The position numbers and the translations under genes were made by a program. From Bidens hawaiensis (Eukaryota; Streptophyta; Magnoliopsida; Asterales; Asteraceae): a stretch of DNA of 64,000 nucleotides. This document shows positions 46,483 through 58,432 of this stretch, piece by piece. How positions within the stretch are numbered: position 1 is the stretch's first letter; each line of letters begins with the position of its first letter. The DNA is taken from the NCBI GenBank assembly GCA_021521415.1, contig JAIQDT010001956.1:162501-226500 (forward strand), given 5' to 3'. The notes under the pieces were generated by a model. It was not told the origin of the DNA. It saw only the letters and a list, made by a program, of their open reading frames with translations, and did no database searches.

Positions 46483-46707
46483 TGGGGATGAGCTCAGTAT
46501 CATTCCGGACCGGATCCTGAATTTCCTAAAAACTTGGTATCGGTACGGGTACTGAAAATTCTTGGTTTGGTACCGGTATCGTAGGCAAAAATTCAGTAAA
46601 CTCCAACACCGATACTGATTGGTACCGAACCCGAATTATTAGATCCTGTTTTCTTAAAAACTTTATGTATCGGTACGAAAATACCCAGTACTATTTGCCC
46701 ATCCCTA
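46483..46707. mobile_element. hAT-type MITE inside Helitron H1
   Basis: 225 bp with inverted ends TGGGGATGAGC and TAGGGATGGGC (9 of 11 match) and flanking 8-mers ATTTTAGG/ATTCTAGG (7 of 8). Interior is rich in GGTACCGG/CGGTACGG words. No coding capacity; an 8-bp duplication is the hAT signature. Confidence 0.8.
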
Positions 46708-48180
46708 ATTCTAGGAAACAAATTTGGTAATGAATTTGATTATTAATAACAATTCATGTGTATGTTTTCGCAAAAATAAGATCATGGAATTCTCTAGATT
46801 TTGATCAATTATCTAATATAATGGTATTATCTATATTTTGATCAAAAGTATGAATACCTCGCCACACAAGGTTATTGAAGTACATTCTTTTGTTATCTTT
46901 GTCTGCAAAAGAAATGTAATGAAGATCAATATAAAATCAAAAGCCATTATAAATTCACATGTTGCGAAGAGAGTTAACATTCCTAATCACCATGAAGATA
47001 TTAACATAACAACAGTATGAAAAGAAGTAAAAAAGACAATGACTATACGGGTTTTGATGCTCACTGAACCATCCTGAAACAATGGTTGCATGACAATAGT
47101 ATCCATCTCAGCATCAGGGGATAATGCCTTACCCCGAGCTTTCAACCAACATGTAAGGATAGTAGCCATGCCATTTCATGATTTAAGTTCTGACCCATTA
47201 TTTACCAGTTCTAGCATAAATAGCCAGTCAAATAAAAGAAGTATGAATCAATATTAAGAATGTTTACAACCAACATAAGTAACATAACAAACTGAGTGAG
47301 GTATAAAAGTTTGGTCTCGATCAGAAGAAACTTTACACTTTATAGCGCATACTTTAATCTTCAATCATTAAGTTATGTGTCCAAAAATATTAACTAAAAC
47401 ATGGACTCAAATGTTCACACGACGAGTAATTGACCAATCTCAATAATACTGTCATCAAGCATCACAAAAAGTAATTTTGACTACTTTCATTTAAATTAAT
47501 AAAATAAACAATTAAAACAGTAAAAACTAAACCCAATATAAGTTCAATGGCAAGCAAAATGGGAGAGGCCGTTCGCAACAGCATATTGTAATTCTAAAAT
47601 CACAAAAAATATTCATTATTTTCAACCGTGTTAGTTCATTACATATATACATCAATGTTTCTACCTATTAAATATCTACAACTTCCTTTATCCTAAATAA
47701 TGGTCGATGAACAGGGCCAAAGAAAAACTATATACATTTGTAATTAACAAATAAATTTATAAGATTTTGATTTCGATAAAAAGATTGCAGAAGATTACAA
47801 AAAGAAAACAATATCTAACAAATCAACACTTGAAACATAAAGCAAATAAACCCTAACCTGAATAAAGATGTAGAACAACACAACTGAAATTGTTGAACCA
47901 TGTATTAAAGTTGTTGAAGGACAGATCGCAGATAGAAAGATCGATTATGGAATTACGATGTGGGAGCGAGAAAATTGAAAACGACCGATAATAAATAAAT
48001 AGATGCGAGAGATTCAAGGATTAGGGCATCGATGGAAAGGACAGTTTAAGACTGAAAATCTAAAGCTGGCAGGTGTAGATGATAATCGGTTATAAACTTA
48101 TAATGTCAAAATTGGGCCGGGTAAGGGATGAGCGCTGATTGTAAAAATAAGTGGGGTGGAAGGCGGGATTTTGAGGGTGA
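46708..48180 (-). other. Helitron H1 interior without recognisable genes
   Basis: Small frames (46838-47020, 46987-47169) have no recognisable features. The last 200 bp before the 5' end are G-rich on the plus strand and resemble the matching position of the second Helitron end near 51950. Confidence 0.45.
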
Positions 48181-48779
48181 GGAGGGCTGATGAGTGGACA
48201 CATGGCAAACGAAAGTCTTATTTATTAAATAGTATAGATTTAAAGTTGAAATTAGTTAGTTAAACGTTTTCATATAGGCTTACGTAAGGTATCAAAATTA
48301 TTCTGTCACATGATTTATTTAGTTATTCCTTTTATGTTAACAAAAATACATTAAATTTAAAAGTTATAAATTAATCAGTGCCCATGATTTACGTTAGTAA
48401 ATTTTGACCTTAATTAAAGCAATTATAAATTGGGGTAAATATATATTTATATAAGTCAAAAGTTAACATAGATAATGGATTGAGCATAAATCAGTCAACC
48501 TAAAAAATTATATATTTAATATAAATTTACCTAATTAAAGAATTATTGAATGAGCGTATATTAGTCCGAATTTTAAGCTGCATAAGTATTCAATTTTCGT
48601 CATGATTAATATAAATTTAATGTCTTTACGAAAAAAAATGTGTATTATAATTTATTTGAATGTCAATTTTTTTTTATAAATTTTTCGTATCTCATGTTAC
48701 AAAAAAAGATTCTCTTTTTAAAAGTCCAGACTTAACATAGTAATTTGATTGAGCATAAATCAATCAAGTAAACAAATTG

Positions 48780-51770
48780 TATATATAAAATAAATTTAAC
48801 GAACAACGAATGTATTCAAGTTGATGACAGAGTAATATAACTTGATCTAACTTAATTATATAAATAACTAACGAACACCGAAGATGACGCTTATTAAACA
48901 ATTAATGCCTAAGTAGATAATGAAGTCGATTTAGTGTTTATATAAATAATTAACGAACACCAAATCAAATGAGAAAGCAACTATAACATACCGGCGGTCC
49001 GAACATGCTGCTGCAACACCGGAGAAGTGGAATCGATTAATGCCTAAATACATAATGAAATCAATTTAGTGTTTATATAAATAATTAACGAAGACCGAAT
49101 CAAATGAGAAAGCAACAACTATAACATACCGGCGGTCCGAACATGCTGCTGCAACACCGGAGAAGTGGAATCGATTAATGCCTAAATACATAATCAAATC
49201 GATTTAGGGTTTATATTAATAGTTAAAGAACAACGAATCAAATCAGAAAGCAAAAACTATAGCATACTGGCGGTGGCGGTGGCTGGTGCGGTGGCGGTGG
49301 CGGGTGCTGCAACAGAGTAATATATAAAATAACTTGATCTAACTTAATTATATAAATAACTAACGAACACCGAAGATGACGCTTATTAATCAATTAATGC
49401 CTAAGTACATAATGAAATCGATTTAGTGTTTGTATAAATAATTAACGAACACCAAATCAAATGAGAAAGCAACTATAACATACCGGCGGTCCGAACATGC
49501 TGCTGCAACACCGGAGAAGTGGAATCGATTAATGCCTAAATACATAATGAAATCAGTTTAGTGTTTATATAAAATAAATTTAACGAACAACAAATGTAAT
49601 CGAGTTGATGACAGAGTAATATAACTTGATCTAACTTAATTATATAAAAAACTAACGAACACCGAAGATGACGCTTATTAATCAATTAATGCCTAAGTAC
49701 ATAATGAAGTCGATTTAGTGTTTATATAAATAATTAACGAACACCAAATCAAATGAGAAAGCAACTATAACATACCGGCGGTCCGAACATGCAGCTGCAA
49801 CACCGGAGAAGTGGAATCGATTAATGCCTAAATACATAATCAAATCGATTTAGGGTTTATATTAATAGTTAAAGAACAACAAATCAAATCGGAAAGCAAA
49901 AACTATAGCATACCGGCGGTGGCGGTGGCTGGTGCAGTGGCGGTGGAGGGTGCTGCAACAGAGTAATATATAAAATAACTTGATCTAACTTAATTATATA
50001 AGTAACTAACGAACACCGAAAATGATGCTTATTAATCAATTAATGCCTAAGTACATAATGAAATCGATTTAGTGTTTGTATAAATAATTAACGAACACCA
50101 AATCAAATGAGAAAGCAACTATAACATACCGGCGGTCCGAACATGCTGCTGCAACACCGGAGAAGTGGAATCGATTAATGCCTAAATACATAATGAAATC
50201 AGTTTAGTGTTTATATAAAATAAATTTAACGAACAGCGAATGTAATCGAGTTGATGACAGAGTAATATAACTTGATCTAACTTAATTATATAAATAACTA
50301 ACAAACACCGAAGATGACGCTTATTAATCAATTAATGCCTAAGTACATAATGAAGTCGATTTAGTGTTTGTATAAATAATTAACGAACACCAAATCAAAT
50401 GAGAAAGCAACTATAACATACCGGCGGTCCGAACATGTTGCTGCAACACCGGAGAAGTGGAATCGATTAATGCCTAAATACATAATGAAATCAGTTTAGT
50501 GTTTATATAAAATAAATTTAACGAACAGCGAATGTAATCGAGTTGATGACAGAGTAATATAACTTGATGTAACTTAATTATATAAATAACTAACGAACAC
50601 CGAAGATGACGCTTATTAATCAATTAATGCCTAAGTACATAATGAAGTCGATTTAGTGTTTATATAAATAATTAACGAACACCAAATCAAATGAGAAAAC
50701 AACTATAACATACCAGCGGTCCGAACATGCTGCTGCAACACCGGAGAAGTGGAATCGATGAATGCCTAAATACATAATCAAATCGATTTAGGGTTTATAT
50801 TAATAGTTAACGAAGACCGAATCAAATGAGAAAGCAACAAGTATAATATACCGGCGGTCTGAACATGCTACTGCAACACCGGAGAAGTGGAATCGATTAA
50901 TGCCTAAATACATAATCAAATCAATTTAGGGTTTATATTAATAGTTAAAGAACAACGAATCAAATCAGAAAGCAAAAACTATAGCATTCCGGCGGTCCGA
51001 ACATGCTGCTGCAACACCGGAGAAGTGGAATCGATTAATGCCTAAATACATAATGAAATCAGTTTAGTGTTTATATAAAATAAATTTAACGAACAGCGAA
51101 TGTAATCGAGTTGATGACAGAGTAATATAACTTGATCTAACTTAATTATATAAATAACTAACGAACACCGAAGATGACGCTTATTAATCAATTAATGCCT
51201 AAGTACATAATGAAGTCGATTTAGTGTTTCTATAAATAATTAACGTACACCAAATCAAATGAGAAAGCAACTATAACATACCGGCGCTCCGAACATGCTG
51301 CTGCAACACCGGAGAAGTGGAATTGATTAATGCCTAAATACATAATGAAATCAATTTAGTGTTTATATAAATAATTAACGAAGACCGAATCAAATGACAA
51401 AGCAACAACTATAACATACCGGCGGTCTGAACATGCTACTGCAACACCGGAGAAGTGGAATCGATTAATGCCTAAATACATAATCAAATCGATTTTGGGT
51501 TTATATTAATAGTTAAAGAACAACGAATCAAATCAGAAAGCAAAAACTATAGCATACTGGCGGTCCGAACATGCTGCTGCAACACCGGAGAAGTGGAATC
51601 GATTAATGCCTAAATACATAATCAAATCGATTTAAGGTTTATATTAATAGTTAAAGAACAACGAATCAAATTAGAAAGCAAAAACTATAGCATACCGGCG
51701 GTGGCGGTGGCTGGTGCGGTGGCGGTGGCGGTGGCGGGTGCTGCAACACCGGAGAAGTGGAATCCGGTGA
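48780..51770 (-). repeat. Higher-order tandem array with exon/intron-like units
   Basis: Thirteen copies of a core holding GCAACACCGGAGAAGTGG occur at 49021, 49159, 49513, 49805, 50159, 50451, 50743, 50881, 51019, 51311, 51449, 51587 and 51751. Spacings are only 138, 292 or 354 bp (164 for the last). On the minus strand the core is 52 bp bounded by TATTTAG|GCATTAATCG and ACCGCCG|GTATG, and the 138-bp spacing equals 52 plus an 86-bp A/T-rich interval. The 292 and 354 classes add segments with GAAGATGACGCTTATTAATC or GGCGGTGGC runs. Confidence 0.85.
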
Positions 51771-51850
51771 GAAAACGGGGTTGGCGATGGCGGTGGCGGG
51801 TGTGGGTGCGGCTGCAACACAGGAGGTGAGACGAACGGAGATGAAGGCAT
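51700..51850 (-). other. Possible first exon feeding the array
   Basis: A minus-strand ATG at 51850 opens MPSSPFVSPPVLQPHPHP, a Pro/His-rich stretch, and later meets a CCGCCG|GTATG donor-like site at about 51698. The PPVLQ words recall the PVLQQH read in one frame of the array core, as if a first exon seeded the array. The frame is not clean throughout; low confidence as a gene. Confidence 0.3.
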
Positions 51851-52051
51851 TCTACAGCCTGATTACACCAGTGAGGAGGACATGAAGGATGAATTAGGGT
51901 TTGTTTGAAAGATCTGGTGGTAACAATTAGAATCGGGTCGGGTTAATGGTTTCTAAATGGATTGTGGACATAGGCGGGAATGGATGAGTGAGGGTGGGCT
52001 AAATGAATGACACGTGGCTAGAGGAAATCTTTATTTATTTAATTGTATAGA

Positions 52052-53149
52052 TATATATATTGGTAAGGTAAAAATATATTATAAAAACCTAGTTCTAAAT
52101 AAGATTGAACTATATTATATTGATTGAAAACTATAACGGCATAAAAAGTTGGTTTTCACTTAATTTCTATTATGTATTTATATAAACTTTAATGGAGTTT
52201 CTATGTATGCAAATTTTAAAAAATTGTTATAAATAAACTAGCGAAATCAAACACGCCCGTTGCGGTGGGTGTAAAGTTTTTCGGTTTCGATGTATCTGTT
52301 ATAGCAAACGAAAGAAAAAACCAAAATATTTAGTTGCAGTATAAGCAAAAGAGTATCGAAACATATTCATTTCGCTTTTTTAATTATGCAACATCAATAT
52401 TCATGCTATCAAACTTGCACGTTGCCACGGGTACTAAACAAATAAACTTATAAAATATAACGTGTTTGGTTAGTTAGTTTGTTAGTTAAATACGTGAATT
52501 AATAGAAATAACATAAAACATAATATAAAAATTTTAAAAGTAAAAATAGAAAATTGAAAAAATATAGTAGCGAATTGTTCTTTTTGGCCTTTCACGTTTA
52601 AATTTGTTTGTGGTTTGACCTATTGGCCCTAAGGGACTCCATCCATTATCCTAACGAGAGGTGATGGATGAATTAATTCTAAAAATGACATAAATACAAT
52701 TATATATTACGAGTCAGGTGTTTATTTGTCTAAAAGCTTCATTTTAAGACTATGCGTAGTGATGTGTTTTCCCCACCCAAAACATCGGAAACACCTCCCT
52801 CGGAGCGCTTTGGGGGTGTTTAGATGTGGGGTGCTTCCCACAAAGCACCGGAAAAGAGAGAAGAGGGGGAAGCTCATTGGTTGTTTCATTTGTCTTTTGT
52901 TTTAAATATAACAATAATAATAACGTAATGATTTGAATGAACTTTATCCACTCCATCATTTTATTATAAAACGCTTATATATTGACTTTACGTCCCATGG
53001 TACAAGTCATCTCATAAAAATTTTATCCACTACACATAATCTAAGCTGGAAAAACTATGAAACGTAAGTCCATAAAACAACTTAATCGTAGTTAAATATA
53101 GTTTAAACGGGTTCATGCATCGAAAAGTTAATAATAAATGTATGCATAA
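52052..53149. other. Spacer; possible degenerate Helitron 3' end at 52238
   Basis: On the minus strand CCACCGCAACGGGCGTG precedes TTTCGCTAG|T (CTAG at 52238-52241), like a Helitron 3' end with an imperfect stem; no 5' partner was found to the right. 52740-52870 is a G/C-richer segment with repeated GGGGTG/CACCCC words. No genes. Confidence 0.4.
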
Positions 53150-53398
53150 GAACATCACCAATAGGGGGTTTTTAGAGATTCTTGGATGGGAGAGAAGATG
53201 AGTTGGAAGAGAGAGATGATGATGTGGAGGAAAGAAGGTGTGATGAGATTCTTTCACAAGAATCTCTAAAAATTTGTTTGTGGAAGGACATGTAGGAGAG
53301 AGGAAAAAGAATATAGGAGAGGGAGTATATTTTGGTGGACTATATGCCTTGTTGGCATTTAAAAACACATTTTAAGAATTTCTCTTTTGGTGGTGCTC
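53150..53398. mobile_element. Tourist-type (PIF/Harbinger) MITE
   Basis: 249 bp with inverted ends GAACATCACCAATAG and GAGCACCACCAAAAG (12 of 15 match) and TAA on both sides (53147-53149, 53399-53401). A 3-bp TAA duplication is the Harbinger signature. Interior is G/A-rich with AGAGATTCTT/AAGAATCTCT inverted words. Confidence 0.8.
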
Positions 53399-53401
53399 TA
53401 A

Positions 53402-54864
53402 CCAGATGCCATTATTTTAATATTTTAATGAAAGTTACGTGGAATTATGGTGGGCCCTGCTTTTCTTTGAATTTTCTTGAAAGCGTGGGAAGAAAATTTG
53501 GACCAAATCAAGAAAATCCATGATAATCATCACACACACATATTCATATTGCCCTATTGGGTATTAACTTTCATACTGCCAAAATCACTTTTTATGTTTT
53601 TATTAGTTTTTACCCCCATTAAACTCAGTAACATATATAAGGAAATTTTCTTAGTTAACTATTGTTAAAGTTTCTAATTTCTAATGTTTTAATCTGCTTT
53701 TTTATGAAACAGTTTTAAGAGATCATAAAAAACTACAGTGTACAACTTTAAGCTTCTATGGCCTTCTTTTTGAAGCTAACTTTCTAGTACTTTTTTTAAG
53801 AAAAAGGAAAAACCCATAATCTCATATTCACTTATTTTCACATAATTGGCTAAACATTAACAATGCATTTACAATACCCAAAAACACATGTTCTAAACTA
53901 GGTGAAGGAAGATTACGAACACGCATGTGTAGATCTGAAATGAGTTTTTTCTTTTGTGGGCTTGAGTTATAGTATTCTCATGGTGAAGCAGACTGTATTA
54001 AAAAAGTTGTTTCATACAATATGACCAAACATGAAAAAATTTGTCTTGACAACCACCATGTATTTACACCCTTCGCCTTTGCTACTTTTGGTTTCATAGC
54101 ACCTAAGGCTGTAAAGTTACTTAGTCGTGTCTAACGGGTCATGAATAATAATGTTATCACCCAACGATCTATGCATGAATGCTTTTTTTAACGACTTAGT
54201 TTTGCTATTCAAAAAGAACTAGCGGCACAACTTTAAGTATCATTTAATCATTTATAATTATATGATGACATTGTATCAAGCTTTTTTTAGTTTGAATTCT
54301 TGAATTGATTTTATTTTAAAACTCGCGTATCATTCGAATGCCCAAGGACTTGGTAACAGTTAGTTCGTTACTTTTGTTCGTAATGGCAAACACTGAAAGC
54401 TTTAGTCCTTTACCCGTCAAACACGTTGTATGCTTATTTCATTTTAGGGGAGACAAGATGACTCATTGTGGCCCCTTGAATACAAAAAGCAACAAAGAGA
54501 CTCTTCATCGTTATGGCCATACAATTTCTAGGAAAATTAATGATTACAAACAACATAAGAAGAAAAAAATCTTAAAAGTTTTTTTAATCAAGGACAATAA
54601 GAGAATACAATTATATGTTTCATGGATAAAATCATGAAATTGCAACTTCAGAAATTCCCCAACATTGCGAACCATTAAGATAAAACTCTAGAAAAGTCGT
54701 AAGCGTAGCTCTATGATATATCGTTGTCAAGATGTGTATCGATTGTTAAAAGTTAAAGTAAAAAAAAATACAAACGACGAATTTAAAGGAATGAAATGTA
54801 GTTGATGCGACTTCCAACATGCAGTCACCGAATCACCGTTAACTTGCTGGGCATACTCTTCAAG
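53402..54864. other. Spacer without recognisable genes
   Basis: A/T-rich. The open frame 54338-54637 (99 codons, Lys-rich C-terminus) has no recognisable feature and no supporting context. Confidence 0.5.
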
Positions 54865-55400
54865 TAGGGGTGGCAAATGTGACTCATTGTGTTGAATGAT
54901 TTATATTAAAATGTATATAATGCGTCAGAACGGGTCAAACTAAAAAAAGAAAATGATTGAAACCGGTCATACCGGGTTGAAAATTTTCAAGTTTTTTTTT
55001 GGAACGAGAAAAACAAAGGAAACTTTTTAGTACTTTTAGTCTTTAATTTATATTTCGAGTTATGATTTTTTAATTATTTTTTTGAATTTTTTAATAAGGG
55101 GTTTTTCAAATTGGTCAAAATGGGTTGAGCTTTCAAAAACCCATTTTAACTCATTTCAAAAACCCCTCACTAAAAAATTCAAAAAATAATTAAAAAATCA
55201 TAACTCGAAATATAAATAAAAAACTAAAAGTACTAAAAAGTTTCCTCCGTTTTTCTCGCACCAATAAAAAAAACTCGAGAAATTTCAACTCATTTTGACC
55301 CGTTTCAATCAATTTATTTTCTTAGTTTGACCCATTCTGACTCATTATATACATTTTATTACTACCTATTTAACCTAATGGGTCACATTTGCCACCCCTA
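54865..55400. mobile_element. Foldback MITE with GGGGTGGCAAAT ends
   Basis: 536 bp that is one imperfect palindrome: GTAGGGGTGGCAAATGTGAC at the left is repeated inverted at the right, and the two halves pair almost throughout (a CATAACTCGAAATATAAAT word against its complement, TAGTACTTTTAGT against ACTAAAAGTACTA). CTTCAA lies on both sides, a probable part of the target duplication. The AGGGGTGGCAAA end style is common among plant hAT-type MITEs. Confidence 0.8.
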
Positions 55401-55459
55401 CTTCAAACGTATCAAGTCAAGGAACTTAAGCCAACATGACAACTTCAATAACGTATGTA

Positions 55460-58432
55460 TCTAACTATACTATTAAAGCAATAGGCTTTATGTCAAAATT
55501 CCCCCTTCCTTTTGGTTGATTCTCTTAGTTTCCAATTATATCAAGGCCTTCTCTAATTTCCAAGTGAATAAAATAAATCAATAATAATTTAAATTAAGAT
55601 TCATTAATGCTCTTTAATTATTATCTTGAACTCTTTCCTTTTAATTTTAATTGATATTACATTTAGCTAAAAGTGTAAACTTATATTAATTAAATAAAAA
55701 GACAAAATATTATATTTAATTGATATTTTTAAATCGTATCTATAGTTTTAATTCGAAATATTAAAAAAAAATATTTGAAAATTTTATTATTTTTGTTTTA
55801 TTTCATTCACCACCTCTGTTATATTTTTGGTTGATTTCATACACCAAAGGCTTCTATCTATTAGACTAACATATTTTGAATTAACCTATTTTTTAATATC
55901 TGTTATTCTTCATGGCTTCTATATGTTTGTGGTCAATGACTTACTATATAATATGAAAGATTAATTTACGGATTTGACTAAATTATGTATTAAGGAAAGA
56001 TTAATTTACTATATAATATGAAAGATTAATTTACGGATTTGACTAAATTATGTATTAAGGAAAGATTAATTTACGGATTTGACTAAATTATGATATTCCC
56101 TCCTTCCTATCCTTCAAAATTTTAAATTTAAATTTTGATATTCCCTTCTATATTAATTAATATTGACTAAATTATGGTCTAAATTTGGATTACATTTTTT
56201 TTAATTAACAATCATTAATTTTTTCTATAATTACCTTACTTGACCCATTGAGCCATTCCCCCACTGATTTAATTACATTCAATTACTTTTAAGATATAAA
56301 ATACAAATACATTGACTATTATTTTTTAATAATAAAGGTGTATGTATGAATTTTGATCCATTATTGACTATTATTGTTTTTCTTTTTCTCGGTTTTATTT
56401 ACTACAATTACTGCAATTTTTTTTTCAATTTAAAAATATAGACAATTTTTATTTTCACACCTTATATGAATTACAATTACAATACATACTATATTATTAA
56501 TAACTTACATTTTTACATTATCTAACATTCTATTTTACATGTCTACCATTACATAAAATTAAAACATTTGGAAATATAGCATTGGTATTTCGAATCTCAT
56601 TTTGTAAGATTGAATATTATTTGAAAATACATTAATTAATATATCAATTCTATTCATTCTTACTATTATTTCTTTTTAAATTTGTCAAAACTTCCTAAAT
56701 TTACGTTTATAATCAGTTACATTTATACCTTCCTTGTATAATTTTCGATAATCCTAATTCATATCCTATAAATATGTACATTTCATACACCAAAGCTTAC
56801 ACCAACAAAGCCTTTTAAATAAAATCGAGTAGCTTTGTTCCTAGGTTTTTAGTTTTTGTTTGTTATATATCTTCCATTTTCGTATTTTATTTTTGAGGAT
56901 TAAAAGTGTTGTTATTTAATTTATATTTTTTGGTGTTTTTGTTAAATTTTGTAGCCAGATGGAGCCAACCAATATCACCATGTTGAACCAACTCGATGTT
57001 CTTAACAATGAGTGTATCCTAAAGGTCCGTATTTTGCGACTTTGGCGGCTGAAGGACAACTCAAAGACCGGCCAAGATTGGTCCATCGAAATGATTATTC
57101 AAGACGAGATGGTATTCTTATTACATTCATTTTAATATGTTATATTATTCATATAATAATTTTCTAATCTTAATAATAATGTTGCAGGGCAATAGAATGC
57201 AAGCCTATGTGAGGAAGCCTTGCATTCCCAAACACGATGTTTGGCTTGCAGAGAAAAAATCTTTGATTGTTTGGAAGGCATCGCTCGGTGCAAATATGTC
57301 TACTTACAAATACATCGATTGCCCACACAAACTTTGTTTCACAGCCGAGACCCATCTCTCTAATTCCTATGAATTTGAAGGCCAATTGTATGGGCTTAAG
57401 TTTGTTACTTTTGATGACATAAAAGCCAAAAAGTTTCCACAAAACGGAACTATAGGTTATTTGAATTTATTTGTTACCACCTCATTATGATTATTAAACA
57501 TTTTCTGATTAACTTTAAACATAATAACACTCATTATATGTATAATTATTTATATATTTTATTTCTAGATGTCATCGGACATGTTACCAAGTTTTTTAAT
57601 AATAAGAACTCATTCTTAAAGGAAGCTCAACATCAAAACCGAAGAACAATGGAGTTTTCTGATTTGCGGTATAATTATTATATTTATTGATTTTATTTTT
57701 TTATTATATATATGTGTAGTTGTTTTAATTTACTAATTTTTGATGCAGTGGTAACAATATCTATCTCACTTTTTGGGATGACTACCTTAAGCAGCTTACC
57801 AAATATGTTTCCGACAACCCTAATGAGGAATATCTTATTATTGTTCTCCAGTTCGCACGAGTCAAGTACTATAGAGGTATTATTAAAAACCTTAAAGCGT
57901 GTAGTATTGTTTTAATATTCATTGATGGTTTTCATTATAATAAATTTACTTATAAATGTTTATTTTCATAGAATGTTTATGTCAACAACTCTTATGGTAA
58001 CACTGTGTCACGGTTACTGATTAATGATTACTTATATGAGGTGGTGGAATACAAGAGAAGGTAAAAATTAAAACGACATAACTAAAATTATATTACTACA
58101 TTTTTTTCTTGACTTTTTTGATGATATTGTGACTACCTGTTTGTGTACATAAGTTTGTTGGAGGTTTCTGGTGAAGTGAATGTGGAAGTAAAGAAACCAG
58201 TTGGTTCGTCGATGTTGTTGACTGTGAAAGATGAGTTTCTGAGGAAGGCACCGTTCTATTCTATAAGTGATCTTTGTACAATTATCGAGGTAACTATGAG
58301 TATTTGCAAGATTATATCAAATTATTTATTGTATCATGTTAATTCTTTTTGTTGTATGTTTTTTAGGCCAAAAGCGTGATTATACTTGGTACTGTGAAGG
58401 CAATTGTAACCAACAAAGAATGTGAAGAGGTA
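55460..58432 (+). mobile_element. Probable third Helitron, 5' part, carrying an RPA-like gene
   Basis: TCTAACTATACTATTAAAGC at 55460 follows a host A and resembles the TCTATACTATT ends of H1 and H2. About 1.5 kb of A/T-rich sequence, with a 58-bp tandem duplication at about 55955-56090, leads to a gene for an RPA70-like protein, a gene type known to travel in plant Helitrons. No RepHel is visible; the 3' end, if any, lies beyond the Tat insertion. A host gene next to a chance motif is the alternative. Confidence 0.4.
56959..58429 (+). pseudogene. RPA70-like OB-fold gene, seven exons, 3'-truncated
   Basis: Exons read as 56959-57111, 57188-57455, 57569-57668, 57749-57876, 57972-58060, 58154-58289 and 58367-58429, nearly all with GT-AG introns of about 75-115 bp and matching phases. 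The product starts MEPTNITMLNQLDVLNN; KVRILRLWRLKDNSKTGQDWSIEMI begins the first OB fold, TFDDI and IGHVTKFF mark the second, and LLINDYLYEVVEYKRR and SVIILGTVKAI lead toward the third. This is the plant DUF223/RPA1-like family that binds single-stranded DNA. The exon 4/5 junction does not keep phase in my reading, so a small lesion is likely. The coding sequence ends where a Tat retrotransposon inserted three bases inside the next donor site, removing the zinc-binding OB fold. Confidence 0.8.

Larger units (their letters stand above)
44691..48238 (-). mobile_element. Helitron H1, minus strand, complete ends
   Basis: The minus strand starts TCTATACTATTTAATAAATA at 48238 after a host A, and ends CTAG at 44691 before a host T, the insertion rule of Helitrons (between A and T, no duplication). 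A perfect hairpin (CCGTGT, loop, ACACGG at 44704-44718) lies 9 bp inside the CTAG end. Length 3548 bp. A decayed piece of the RepHel helicase lies near the 3' end and a hAT-type MITE is inserted at 46483. No intact Rep or helicase, so non-autonomous now. Confidence 0.85.
48239..52051 (-). mobile_element. Second Helitron (H2): 5' end and array-bearing body
   Basis: The minus strand begins TCTATACAATTAAATAAATA at 52051 after a host A, closely similar to the H1 5' end. A G/A-rich leader and then a 3 kb tandem array follow. No CTAG-hairpin end in minus orientation is visible before H1 begins. So H2 may have lost its 3' end, may share H1's (a composite transposing unit 44691-52051), or H1 may have inserted into it. 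Left boundary uncertain. Confidence 0.55.

Noticed and set aside
48780..51770. Regular repeats suggesting a CRISPR array
   Set aside because: The genome is plant; the spacers are themselves repeated and A/T-rich, unit lengths fall in 138/292/354 classes, and no cas genes exist.
52384..52440. Second possible Helitron-like hairpin (TTGCACGTTGCCACGGG)
   Set aside because: No CTAG end at the right distance on either strand.
52740..52980. G/C-richer block with GGGGTG words, considered as a MITE
   Set aside because: No inverted ends or flanking duplication could be defined.
54338..54637. 99-codon plus-strand frame
   Set aside because: No recognisable domain, no splice or promoter context, Lys-rich low-complexity end.
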